A stretch of DNA of 18,758 nucleotides from JBMTVT01 sp049451635. Lineage in GTDB: Bacteria > Bacteroidota > Bacteroidia > Flavobacteriales > Flavobacteriaceae. The position numbers and the translations under genes were made by a program. This document shows, piece by piece, positions 1 through 7,015 of this stretch. How positions within the stretch are numbered: the stretch's first letter is position 1; each line of letters opens with the position of its first letter. The notes beneath the pieces were generated by a model, which was given only the letters and a program-made list of their open reading frames with translations, searched no databases and had not been told where the DNA came from. Location: positions 1 through 18,758 of the forward strand of contig JBMTVT010000044.1 of the NCBI GenBank assembly GCA_049451635.1, in the 5' to 3' direction.

Positions 1-66
1 ATTATAATTAGTATTTATGTTTTAGCATTTATTATTGGTATGCTAGCTGCAGCTTTTTTTATTTAA
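1..66 (+). CDS. C-terminal end of an unidentified membrane protein (partial)
   Basis: The first reading frame is open from the window edge to a TAA at 64-66 and encodes 21 residues that are almost all hydrophobic (Ile, Leu, Val, Ala, Phe, one Gly-Met pair), ending in Ala-Ala-Ala-Phe-Phe-Ile. This looks like the last transmembrane helix of a membrane protein whose start lies outside the window. It converges on the CCC-motif gene with only 11 bases between the stops, and no hairpin terminator is visible there. The fragment is too short to assign a family. Because short AT-rich open frames also occur by chance, the call is tentative. Confidence 0.4.
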   Translation: MIISIYVLAFIIGMLAAAFFI

Positions 67-77
67 AGTCAGGATAT

Positions 78-407
78 TTACTGATTTTGTTGTTGCCATT
101 GCTCCATCATTTGCTGTGATTGCTCCATAAGCTCATCCCAACCTACAGTATAAATTCTATAAATAGTCATAACTAAATAAAGAAGATTGATTATCAATAT
201 TACCAAAGCAACAATTTTAGCAGTATTCATAGCATTGATACTTGCTGCTTCATAATTTTCTGGATTAAGTTTCACAGCTTTTAATTTACTTTGTGCTATA
301 AAAAATGCGATACCAGCTAAAATAAATCCTAAACCGCCAAAACAGCAGCATAAAAGCCCCAAAATAGCTAAAACGTATATAATTGTTGGGTTGAGTTTTT
401 GTTCCAT
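78..407 (-). CDS. CCC-motif small membrane protein
   Basis: This 109-residue protein has a helix around residues 9-37 containing three consecutive cysteines (20-22) followed by Phe-Gly-Gly, a short basic loop, a second hydrophobic helix around residues 64-84, and a polar C-terminus extremely rich in Gln and Met (about residues 94-109). The Cys triplet in the first helix and the two-helix plan match the family annotated in Bacteroidota as CCC-motif membrane protein, which resembles CD225/DUF4190-type proteins. Its molecular function is unknown. It lies 9 bases after the DUF2752 gene on the same strand, so the two are probably cotranscribed and may work together in the membrane. The Gln-rich tail is probably cytoplasmic, which is inference only. 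Confidence 0.75.
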   Translation of the reverse strand: MEQKLNPTIIYVLAILGLLCCCFGGLGFILAGIAFFIAQSKLKAVKLNPENYEAASINAMNTAKIVALVILIINLLYLVMTIYRIYTVGWDELMEQSQQMMEQWQQQNQ

Positions 408-416
408 AAGTTTTTT

Positions 417-680
417 TTAATGGGTTAGTTTAATTATATAGCTTATTATAATGGTAGCTACTGATATGATTGCTAGTGCACCAATTATTAAGTTAGCATA
501 TCTAAATTTAAAGAAAAAATTTATGCCAATTGCAAAAAACAAAGCAATAAGGCTGTAAATAGCAGGATACATAAAAAAGGCTTCGACAAACTCACCTTTT
601 ACAATTAAAATAACCGAGCGTTGCAAACCACATCCCATGCATTCAAAACCAAATAGTTTTTTGTTTAAACAAGGTAGCAT
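417..680 (-). CDS. DUF2752 family membrane protein
   Basis: This 87-residue protein has the DUF2752 signature near its N-terminus: Pro-Cys (Cys4), then Cys14-Met-Gly-Cys17-Gly followed by Gln20-Arg21. Two hydrophobic helices follow, at about residues 36-55 and 62-83. The paired cysteines are typical of the family and could bind metal or be redox active, but no activity is established. The chosen ATG is at 678-680. The upstream frame continues for five codons (Leu, Ile, Glu, Asp, Phe) back to a stop without another usual start, although homologues often carry an acidic-aromatic stretch just before the MLPC sequence, so the native start could have been slightly upstream. The gene directly precedes the CCC-motif gene, an arrangement I recall as recurrent in Flavobacteriaceae. 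Confidence 0.8.
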   Translation of the reverse strand: MLPCLNKKLFGFECMGCGLQRSVILIVKGEFVEAFFMYPAIYSLIALFFAIGINFFFKFRYANLIIGALAIISVATIIISYIIKLTH

Positions 681-735
681 AAAATCTTCAATAAGTTAGA
701 TATATGATAAGCTAAAATAGTAAAAGTGAATCACG

Positions 736-780
736 AAAATAGTAGTGAGGTTAATTATTTTTGTTGTTAACCACTATTTT
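736..780. repeat. Interrupted inverted repeat over the T9SS remnant's stop codon
   Basis: AAAATAGT (736-743) pairs with ACTATTTT (773-780), and GGTTAA (749-754) pairs with TTAACC (767-772). The loop is T-rich and there is a 5-base bulge on one side. It covers the end of the pseudogene. It could be a weak or decayed terminator, but a clean T-tract after the stem is lacking on either strand. Confidence 0.3.
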
Positions 781-1435
781 CTTGGTGAAACTTTCATTTT
801 TTGAAGATTCAATTTTAACAATATAAACGGCGTCACTAAGCGATTTTGTTGAGTATTGGTATTCGCTGTTTTGTGAATTTTCATTGGCGGATAAAACTTG
901 CTTGCCTGAAACATCAAACACATTAACATACTTGATATTTAAGTTTGGACTTCCTTTTAAAGTAAAACCATAACCAGTTTCTATAGCTCCAGTATCAAAA
1001 GCTTGATTCCAATTGTAATAACCCTCTGCATCTCTTAAAGTAAAAATCCAATAATTTAAAGAGCTCAGTAGCTGTTCCATTGTAAGCACTAGTAAAAGTA
1101 TAGCTACTAGAATCAACATTAGTTAAATCGATTTCATCAGCAGGATCGTGTATATTACTGCCATCAAAATCTACATTAGCTTGAGTAGTACCATCAATAC
1201 TTACCCCAACAGGTGAGCACCAGTAATTGTATTCATAAACATTGGTGGTTTGGTTTTGATAAATGGAAAGTTCGTCGGCATGAGAGTTTTTAGAGTCTGT
1301 ATTTTGTATTAATTGAGCGTCACCTCTAAAAAACAAGTTAGATGTAGGTGTTTCTAACCTTATATCATCGTTTACGAAAACCACAACATCGCGGGCTTAT
1401 AAATAGCTGTTATCGGCTACATATAAATCTTGACA
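751..1435 (-). pseudogene. Decayed C-terminal remnant of a T9SS-sorted surface protein
   Basis: Two minus-strand reading frames together encode the end of one protein. The first (about 1432 to 1065) carries a conserved stretch ending in EYNYWCSPVG and SAYNGTAT. The second (about 1068 to 751) continues with LNYWIFTLRDAEGYYNW, a GYGFTLKG motif and a type A T9SS sorting domain (VFDVSGKQV, then VYIVKIES, then KKIVV). Typical flavobacterial proteins of this kind have these parts in one frame, so a single-base frameshift sits near the GAGCTC at 1061-1066. A TAA at 1397-1399 also interrupts the first frame, because sense continues upstream as VADNSYL before the stop. No N-terminal region or signal peptide is present. 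The intact ancestor would have been an exported, surface-anchored protein. As it stands this is a truncated, non-functional relic. Confidence 0.82.
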
Positions 1436-1602
1436 TTAAATTTTGCTTGAAAAAAATAAAATGATTAAAAAGATATATTTTATGAAATAAAAAATTAAGT
1501 TTCCTAAAAGGTTTGTTTTTAGATTTTTAATCATGTTTAGGGCATATTTAATATTTTAAATATACAAAACATATTTAAACATGATTTTTTGCTATTAAAA
1601 TG

Positions 1603-1610
1603 TACTTTTG
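1603..1610 (+). promoter_or_regulatory. Bacteroidota-type -7 box for the 1634 gene
   Basis: TACTTTTG fits the TAnnTTTG consensus and lies 23 bases before the ATG. No TTG stands at the usual distance upstream, so the call rests on the -7 element alone. Confidence 0.4.
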
Positions 1611-1633
1611 TAGTTGATAAGAACCGATTCTAA

Positions 1634-1816
1634 ATGAAATATCTAAATTATATTTTGATACTAATAGGAGCCGTAGTGGCTATGTATGCAAAAGCTAGTA
1701 CTGACCAAAATCAATATATCTTAATAGTTGGTATTGTAATACTTATGATAGGTATTTATAGAATTTCCAGAACTATACCAAGTAAGCACGAGATTGATGA
1801 TAATAATGATAAATAA
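1634..1816 (+). CDS. Small two-helix membrane protein upstream of the Smr gene
   Basis: This 60-residue protein has two hydrophobic helices (about residues 3-19 and 28-43), separated by a short polar loop (KASTDQNQ) and followed by a charged tail rich in Lys, Asp and Asn. The helix pattern, the start after a -7 box and the 11-base spacing to the next gene argue that it is real despite its size. It is probably cotranscribed with the DUF2027-Smr gene. I recall small hypothetical membrane proteins at this position in related genomes, but no function is known and no catalytic residues are visible. Confidence 0.7.
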   Translation: MKYLNYILILIGAVVAMYAKASTDQNQYILIVGIVILMIGIYRISRTIPSKHEIDDNNDK

Positions 1817-1827
1817 AATAATTAACC

Positions 1828-2391
1828 ATGGCTTTTAAAAAAGGAGACTATGTTTTGGTTTTAGATGAAAATTTATCTGGTACTGTAAAAAAGATAATGG
1901 GCAACAACATTTCTATAGAAACCGATGATGGTTTTTTACTTGATTTTAATAGTGAAGAATTGGTTAAGAACGAACAAAAGCAGGTGTTAAAATCTGAAGT
2001 CTTTTTGCATGAAAACTTGCGTGATGTAGTTCTGGAAAAAGAAGCACCAAAAAGGAAAAAGCAGATTGTAAAGAGATTAAAAGAGCGCTTTGAGCCCACT
2101 ATGGAAGTGGATTTACATATTAACCAATTGGTTAAATCGACTCATGGCATGACCAATTATGACATGCTAACACTACAATTGGACACGGCAAGAAGGCAAT
2201 TGGATTTTGCCATTTCAAAACGCATACAAAAAGTTGTCTTTATACATGGTGTAGGTGAAGGTGTTTTAAAATTAGAGCTGGAATATCTTTTTGGGCGATA
2301 CTCTAATGTTAAGTTTTATGATGCCAATTACCAAAAATATGGTTTAGGCGCAACCGAAGTGTACATTTACCAAAATGTAAAACCTAATTAA
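1828..2391 (+). CDS. DUF2027-Smr domain protein
   Basis: This 187-residue protein begins with a small beta-rich segment (residues 1-45, starting FKKGDYVLVLDEN) that fits the N-terminal DUF2027-type domain. A charged Lys/Glu linker follows (about 46-92), then a C-terminal Smr domain from residue 93 to the end. Hallmarks of Smr are DLHI (95-98, in place of the common DLHG) and HGVGEGVL (140-147). Smr domains, first known from MutS2, bind nucleic acid and often act as nucleases in stalled-ribosome or DNA-repair processes, but the MutS ATPase is absent here. The Bacteroidota DUF2027 proteins are usually longer, so this is a compact version. The 3' end overlaps the convergent lipoprotein gene by 8 bases. 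Confidence 0.85.
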   Translation: MAFKKGDYVLVLDENLSGTVKKIMGNNISIETDDGFLLDFNSEELVKNEQKQVLKSEVFLHENLRDVVLEKEAPKRKKQIVKRLKERFEPTMEVDLHINQLVKSTHGMTNYDMLTLQLDTARRQLDFAISKRIQKVVFIHGVGEGVLKLELEYLFGRYSNVKFYDANYQKYGLGATEVYIYQNVKPN

Positions 2392-3283
2392 AATCTGGAA
2401 TTATAGTTACTGTACCCTTACTATTACCCGATAAAACACCAAAATACAATTCTTCTTGAGATAGCATGCTAAGATCAATCCCTTTTACGGTTACCGTTAC
2501 CAAATAAGTTTGGGAATATGTGTGCTGCCTGTAAGCAGTAGCATCTATTTTATTACTTACATCTGGGTTTAGATAATCTGCTCCAATGTCGCTATTGGTA
2601 ATGTCGTTTGAAGGATTTTTATCTTCAGAATCATTTTCTTCATCACGAGTTAAAACCCCATCGCCATCATCATCATCATCCAAATAGTCAGGAATCCCAT
2701 CTCCATCTGTATCTTGGGCATCGCTTAAATCGCCGTCGCCATTTGGATCTGGGTTTTCGTCTTTTGTTAAAACATTATCGCCATCATCATCAACATCAAT
2801 ATAGTTTGGTAAACCGTCACCATCACTATCATCGTTTTTCAAATTCCCGTCACCATCAATATCTTCTATTATTGATGGGACATCATCATTGTCGTCTTCA
2901 GTTAAAACCGTTACAATATCCAACAAAGAATCATCGGTTTCATCTAGAACAATATTTACAGCGGGCGGTATGTCATTGCAAAATAAATTAGAAATAGAGG
3001 CATCGTTATAGGTTCTGTAATTAAATGTAGCCGCTTTATTATTAATTTTTAAAGAATCATTTTCATCGACCGCTAGTAGGTCTTTAATTGAAAAACTTGA
3101 TATTAATAGCGACATAGATTCTAAAGGATTATTTTTGGTTTTGTAAAGCACCAAATTATTAACGCCTTCGCAAGCAGAAAAAGAATCATCAAAATTAAAT
3201 TCAAAATCTATCACATTGCCATCATCACAGGAATAATTACTAAATAAACTTATGGAAATAATGATATATATTAGCTTGCGCAT
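2384..3283 (-). CDS. Lipoprotein with thrombospondin type 3-like calcium-binding repeats
   Basis: This 299-residue protein starts with a lipoprotein signal: a basic MRK, a hydrophobic stretch and a lipobox ending at Cys19 (SNYSC), followed by Asp-Asp. Residues 130-218 hold several Asp-rich repeats of the thrombospondin type 3 kind (for example DSDGDGLPNYIDVDDDGD at 152-169 and DTDGDGIPDYLDDDDDGD at 191-208). These bind calcium in known members. The flanking N- and C-terminal domains (about 35-125 and 235-299) look like beta-rich domains of unknown role. It should be anchored in the outer membrane, facing either the periplasm or the surface. It ends 8 bases inside the Smr gene. No enzyme motif is visible. 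The repeats are clear and the biological role is unknown. Confidence 0.82.
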   Translation of the reverse strand: MRKLIYIIISISLFSNYSCDDGNVIDFEFNFDDSFSACEGVNNLVLYKTKNNPLESMSLLISSFSIKDLLAVDENDSLKINNKAATFNYRTYNDASISNLFCNDIPPAVNIVLDETDDSLLDIVTVLTEDDNDDVPSIIEDIDGDGNLKNDDSDGDGLPNYIDVDDDGDNVLTKDENPDPNGDGDLSDAQDTDGDGIPDYLDDDDDGDGVLTRDEENDSEDKNPSNDITNSDIGADYLNPDVSNKIDATAYRQHTYSQTYLVTVTVKGIDLSMLSQEELYFGVLSGNSKGTVTIIPDFN

Positions 3284-3301
3284 TTTATTTGGGTTTTAAG
3301 G

Positions 3302-3309
3302 CAAAAATA
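3302..3309 (-). promoter_or_regulatory. Possible -7 box for the lipoprotein gene
   Basis: Read on the minus strand, the sequence is TATTTTTG, a match to TAnnTTTG, 19 bases before the ATG at 3283. No TTG is found on the minus strand at the expected upstream distance, so this is a half-site call. Confidence 0.35.
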
Positions 3310-3337
3310 ATAGAATTGTTATTTATAACGTAGCTTA

Positions 3338-3367
3338 TTGATAATAATTTTATTTCAAGTATTTTTG
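3338..3367 (+). promoter_or_regulatory. Bacteroidota-type promoter of the cysteine desulfurase gene
   Basis: TTG (3338-3340) is followed by 19 bases and then TATTTTTG (3360-3367), a full match to the TTG-N19-TAnnTTTG pattern recognised by the primary sigma factor of Bacteroidota. The predicted start of transcription would be about 25-30 bases before the ATG at 3402. Confidence 0.65.
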
Positions 3368-3401
3368 GGTCATGATTATTGAAAAATAATTTAAAGCAAA
3401 A

Positions 3402-4544
3402 ATGATGAAACCAATTTATTTTGATAATGCAGCAACAACACCCATACGTGATGAGGTTATTGGCGCTATTTCTGAGGTGTTGAAAAATAATTTTGGAAAT
3501 CCTTCATCTACACATAGTTATGGTAGATCCTCAAAAGCTTTAATTGAAAAAGCTAGAAAAACCATTGCAAGTTTTTTAAATGTTTCTGCTGGTGAAATAA
3601 TTTTTACATCCGGTGGTACCGAAGCCGATAATTTAATATTGAAAAGTGCCGTTAACGACTTGGGAGTAACACACGTAATTACCAGTAAAATTGAACACCA
3701 TGCTGTTTTACATACTATTGAAAAACTTGAAGCGGATAATAATATATTGGTGAGTTATGTGAATTTGAACAGTGATGGGTTTATTGATTTTGCTCATTTA
3801 GAAGTCTTGCTTAAGACTGAGCATAAAACTCTGGTAAGTTTAATGCACGTTAATAATGAGATAGGTAATATTTTAGATTTAAAGCGTGTGGCTATTTTAT
3901 GTAAAGCAAATAATGCCTTATTTCATAGTGATTCAGTACAGTCGATTGGTCACTATAATATTGATTTACAAGAAATCCCTGTTGATTTTTTAGTGGCTTC
4001 GTCACACAAATTTCATGGGCCAAAAGGTGTTGGTTTTGCCTTTGTTAGAAAAAATACCACTTTAAAACCTATGGTTTTAGGAGGTGAGCAAGAGCGAGGT
4101 CTACGTGCAGGTACAGAAAGTACCCATAACATTATTGGATTGGAAAAAGCTTTACGATTGGCTTATGATAATTTAGAGGAAGAATCGCTTTATGTTAAAG
4201 AATTAAAACAGTATTTCATCAATAAAATTAACAAACAAATACCCCAGGTAACATTTAATGGTGGTTGTGCTGATTTTGAAAATAGTACGTATACTTTGCT
4301 AAATATTTGCTTGCCAATAGCACCAGAAAGAGCATCGATGTTATTATTTCAATTAGATTTGAAGGGTATTGCTTGCTCAAAAGGAAGTGCTTGCCAAAGT
4401 GGTAGTACAAAAAATTCGCATGTTTTAGCTGAAATTTTAAATACCGAAGATTTAAAAAAACCTTCCATTCGTTTTTCATTTAGTATTTACAACACAAAAG
4501 AAGAGATTGATTATGTGGTTGCGATTTTGAATGAGTTTGTTTAA
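3402..4544 (+). CDS. Cysteine desulfurase, NifS/IscS family
   Basis: This 380-residue PLP enzyme converts L-cysteine to alanine and passes the sulfur, via an enzyme persulfide, to acceptors for iron-sulfur clusters or tRNA thiolation. Family landmarks are the N-terminal FDNAATTP (7-14), HH at 99-100 with His100 stacking on PLP, HSDSVQ (175-180) with Asp177 and Gln180 contacting the cofactor, SSHKFHGPKG with Lys203 as the PLP Schiff-base lysine, and the mobile loop CSKGSACQSG, in which Cys331 is the expected persulfide cysteine. The length is normal for IscS-like proteins. Two ATGs stand side by side at 3402 and 3405, so either could start it. No iscU or other suf/isc gene is adjacent, so whether it serves general Fe-S assembly or a dedicated tRNA pathway cannot be told. 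Its TAA shares the TTAA at 4541-4544 with the opposing receptor gene. Confidence 0.93.
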   Translation: MMKPIYFDNAATTPIRDEVIGAISEVLKNNFGNPSSTHSYGRSSKALIEKARKTIASFLNVSAGEIIFTSGGTEADNLILKSAVNDLGVTHVITSKIEHHAVLHTIEKLEADNNILVSYVNLNSDGFIDFAHLEVLLKTEHKTLVSLMHVNNEIGNILDLKRVAILCKANNALFHSDSVQSIGHYNIDLQEIPVDFLVASSHKFHGPKGVGFAFVRKNTTLKPMVLGGEQERGLRAGTESTHNIIGLEKALRLAYDNLEEESLYVKELKQYFINKINKQIPQVTFNGGCADFENSTYTLLNICLPIAPERASMLLFQLDLKGIACSKGSACQSGSTKNSHVLAEILNTEDLKKPSIRFSFSIYNTKEEIDYVVAILNEFV

Positions 4545-7003
4545 AACTTCATCGTCGTCCTAACATTAAAAACCCTCGGTGTTAAATAATTAGGAATACC
4601 ATATTGACGTTTGCTATATACATCTCTAACCCAAGTGTTGGTAATGGAGTTTTGTGCATCAAAAATATTGAATATCTCAAAGCCTAAAGAGAGTTCTTTG
4701 AAGGGTTTTTTCCAACCGCTGTTAAATTGTTTTTTAGCATCTACCAAAACAAGCTGCAACCCTAAATCGGCACGTTTGTATGCCGGCAATCTATTTTGGT
4801 ACTCATAAGGGTCTGCATAACTTGGTGAACCTCCAGGTAAGCCTGTGTTGTAAACTAAATTTAGATATAGTTTTAGGTTAGGAACATTGGGTACATAATC
4901 TTGAAATAATGCAGCAAACTTTAAACGTTGGTCTGTTGGTCTTGAAATATATCCTCTATTATTAATGTTTTCTTCAGTTTTTAAATAGCCAAAACTAAAC
5001 CATGATTCGGTTCCAGGAACAAACTCACCATTCAATCGCATATCCAGTCCATAAGCGTAAGCCTTCGCACTATTGTTTGCTCTATATCTAATGCGAACAT
5101 TTTCTAAAGTGTATGGGTTAACATCACTCAAGTTTTTATAGTAAATTTCCGAAGTTAGCTTGAATGGTCTGTCCCACATTTTAAAACTATAATCATTGCC
5201 TAAAACCATATGAAATGATTTTTGTGCTTTTACACTAGGTTGCACAATGCCATCGGCATCACGAAGTTCTCTGTAAAAAGGTGGTTGGTAATACAAGCCA
5301 GTAGCTATTCTAAAAAGCATGTCTTTTTCCCAATTAGGTTTTATGGTAAATTGCGCTCTGGGGCTAAAAACAGTTTGATTGGTAGAAGAAATATTATCGC
5401 CTTTAACAGACCAATTATGAACACGAACACCAGCATTATACCAAACATTGCTTGAGCCTAGAGTGGAACGTTTGCTCCATTGTGCATAAGCTTGCAATCG
5501 GTTTATTTGTGTATTGTTTGTGGCCCGGACATTTTGAAAAGGCTCCAATGGGCCAACATATGGTGTGTATGGTTGCTCATTTGATGGTGTTGTTTTTGGC
5601 GGCCGTATGGAAAACCCTGCGGAATCTATAACTTCCCATTCAACTAAGCGGTCTCTGATATCTTCATGGGTATATTTAACAGACCACTCAATCCTATTGT
5701 CATTAATTAAGTAATCACCTTTATGTTCAATGTTGGTAATAAGTGCATCTAAATCGTTTCGGCCGTGGTTTAACTGGCTTCCAACGCCCTCACTAAATTC
5801 TACCTCACCTAAATTTTCATCACCAATATTTGTATTTACTTCGCCCAAACGATATTGCGCTAAAATGTCAAAATACTCTTCTTCAGTGGTATGGTAGGTA
5901 GATGTGATCAAATGAAGTGTTAAATCATCATTCACAAAATACGATCCTTTAAAAGCGCCAAATAAGGTCTGGTAGCGATCTTTTTCTTGACCTTGATAAA
6001 ACACCAAAAGCGCAATGGGGTCCGTTAATGTTCCAAAATTAGTTTGTCGGGTTTGCGGCTCGTAATTATACTTGTTTATAGACGCATTACCTAAAAAGCT
6101 CAAATGGAATTTATTGGAAAACCTATAAGTAAAATAACCTTGAGCATCGGCAAACGAGGGCTTGAAATTGGTTTCTGTTTCTTTAGCATTAACCAATAAT
6201 CTATTATCACGGTAACGTAAACCAACAATACCGGAAAATTTTGAATCCTTGCTAAGGTTTTCAACGGAAATACTTCCACCTAGTAAGCTCAAATCGGCAT
6301 TAACTTCAAAATCATAAGGATTTTTATAAGTAATATCTAAAACCGAAGATAATTTATCCCCGTATTTTGCTTGAAACCCACCAGCAGAAAAATCGACGTT
6401 TTGAACCAAATCGGTGTTTACAAAACTCAAACCCTCCTGTTGACCAGAACGTACTAAAAACGGTCGATATACTTCAATGCCATTTACATACACCAGATTT
6501 TCGTCATAATTCCCGCCTCTAACGGCGTATTGCGTACTTAATTCGTTATTGTTGCTAACCCCCGGTAAAGTCATTAAAAGATTTTCAACACCAGCATTTG
6601 CACCAGGAATTTTTCTTATGGTTTCGGGCTTTAAGGTTATTATGCCCTCAACTTCTTTTGGTCTATTGGTTTCTATTACAATAGGTGCAATTTGCTCTAT
6701 AGAAGTACTCATTACTGGATTAAACTCTAATTCTTCACCATTCTCCAAGTTAAAAGTGCTCACCACTTTTTTATGGGCAACATGTGTAAATTCAATAGTT
6801 ATATCTTGATTGGCAGTAATTTTTAAAATGTAAAACCCATTTTCATTGGTTTGTGAACCATTAGTGGCAGTTTTGATGTTTACATTTTCAATGGGTTGGT
6901 TGTTTTCATCTAAAATAACTCCTCTAATAGTTGCAGTTTGAGAAAACCCTAAAGTTATTAAAGCAAATAGCAGGATAGAAGTTAGTATTAGTTTAGCTCT
7001 CAA
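4541..7003 (-). CDS. TonB-dependent outer-membrane receptor with carboxypeptidase-regulatory-like domain
   Basis: This 820-residue protein has a cleavable signal (residues 1-21, ending at GFSQ) and then a beta-sandwich of the carboxypeptidase-regulatory type (about 24-105, starting TATIRGVILDENNQPI). A plug domain follows at about 115-225, with LMTLPGVSNNNE and YAVRGGNYDENLVYVNGIEVYRP. The rest is a large 22-strand-type barrel ending in a terminal Phe (VRTTMKF), as outer-membrane barrels do. Such receptors use TonB and the proton-motive force to import a ligand. The substrate cannot be read from the sequence, and no SusD partner is adjacent, which argues against a standard glycan-uptake pair. 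It follows the M23 peptidase gene after 12 bases, so the two are probably one transcript. Confidence 0.92.
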   Translation of the reverse strand: MRAKLILTSILLFALITLGFSQTATIRGVILDENNQPIENVNIKTATNGSQTNENGFYILKITANQDITIEFTHVAHKKVVSTFNLENGEELEFNPVMSTSIEQIAPIVIETNRPKEVEGIITLKPETIRKIPGANAGVENLLMTLPGVSNNNELSTQYAVRGGNYDENLVYVNGIEVYRPFLVRSGQQEGLSFVNTDLVQNVDFSAGGFQAKYGDKLSSVLDITYKNPYDFEVNADLSLLGGSISVENLSKDSKFSGIVGLRYRDNRLLVNAKETETNFKPSFADAQGYFTYRFSNKFHLSFLGNASINKYNYEPQTRQTNFGTLTDPIALLVFYQGQEKDRYQTLFGAFKGSYFVNDDLTLHLITSTYHTTEEEYFDILAQYRLGEVNTNIGDENLGEVEFSEGVGSQLNHGRNDLDALITNIEHKGDYLINDNRIEWSVKYTHEDIRDRLVEWEVIDSAGFSIRPPKTTPSNEQPYTPYVGPLEPFQNVRATNNTQINRLQAYAQWSKRSTLGSSNVWYNAGVRVHNWSVKGDNISSTNQTVFSPRAQFTIKPNWEKDMLFRIATGLYYQPPFYRELRDADGIVQPSVKAQKSFHMVLGNDYSFKMWDRPFKLTSEIYYKNLSDVNPYTLENVRIRYRANNSAKAYAYGLDMRLNGEFVPGTESWFSFGYLKTEENINNRGYISRPTDQRLKFAALFQDYVPNVPNLKLYLNLVYNTGLPGGSPSYADPYEYQNRLPAYKRADLGLQLVLVDAKKQFNSGWKKPFKELSLGFEIFNIFDAQNSITNTWVRDVYSKRQYGIPNYLTPRVFNVRTTMKF

Positions 7004-7015
7004 ATGGTGATAAAT

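Noticed and set aside
2608..2991. A 127-codon plus-strand open frame extremely rich in His
   Set aside because: It is the antisense shadow of the Asp-rich calcium repeats of the lipoprotein: GAT/GAC codons read as ATC/CAT/CAC on the other strand. It has no start context or family signature.
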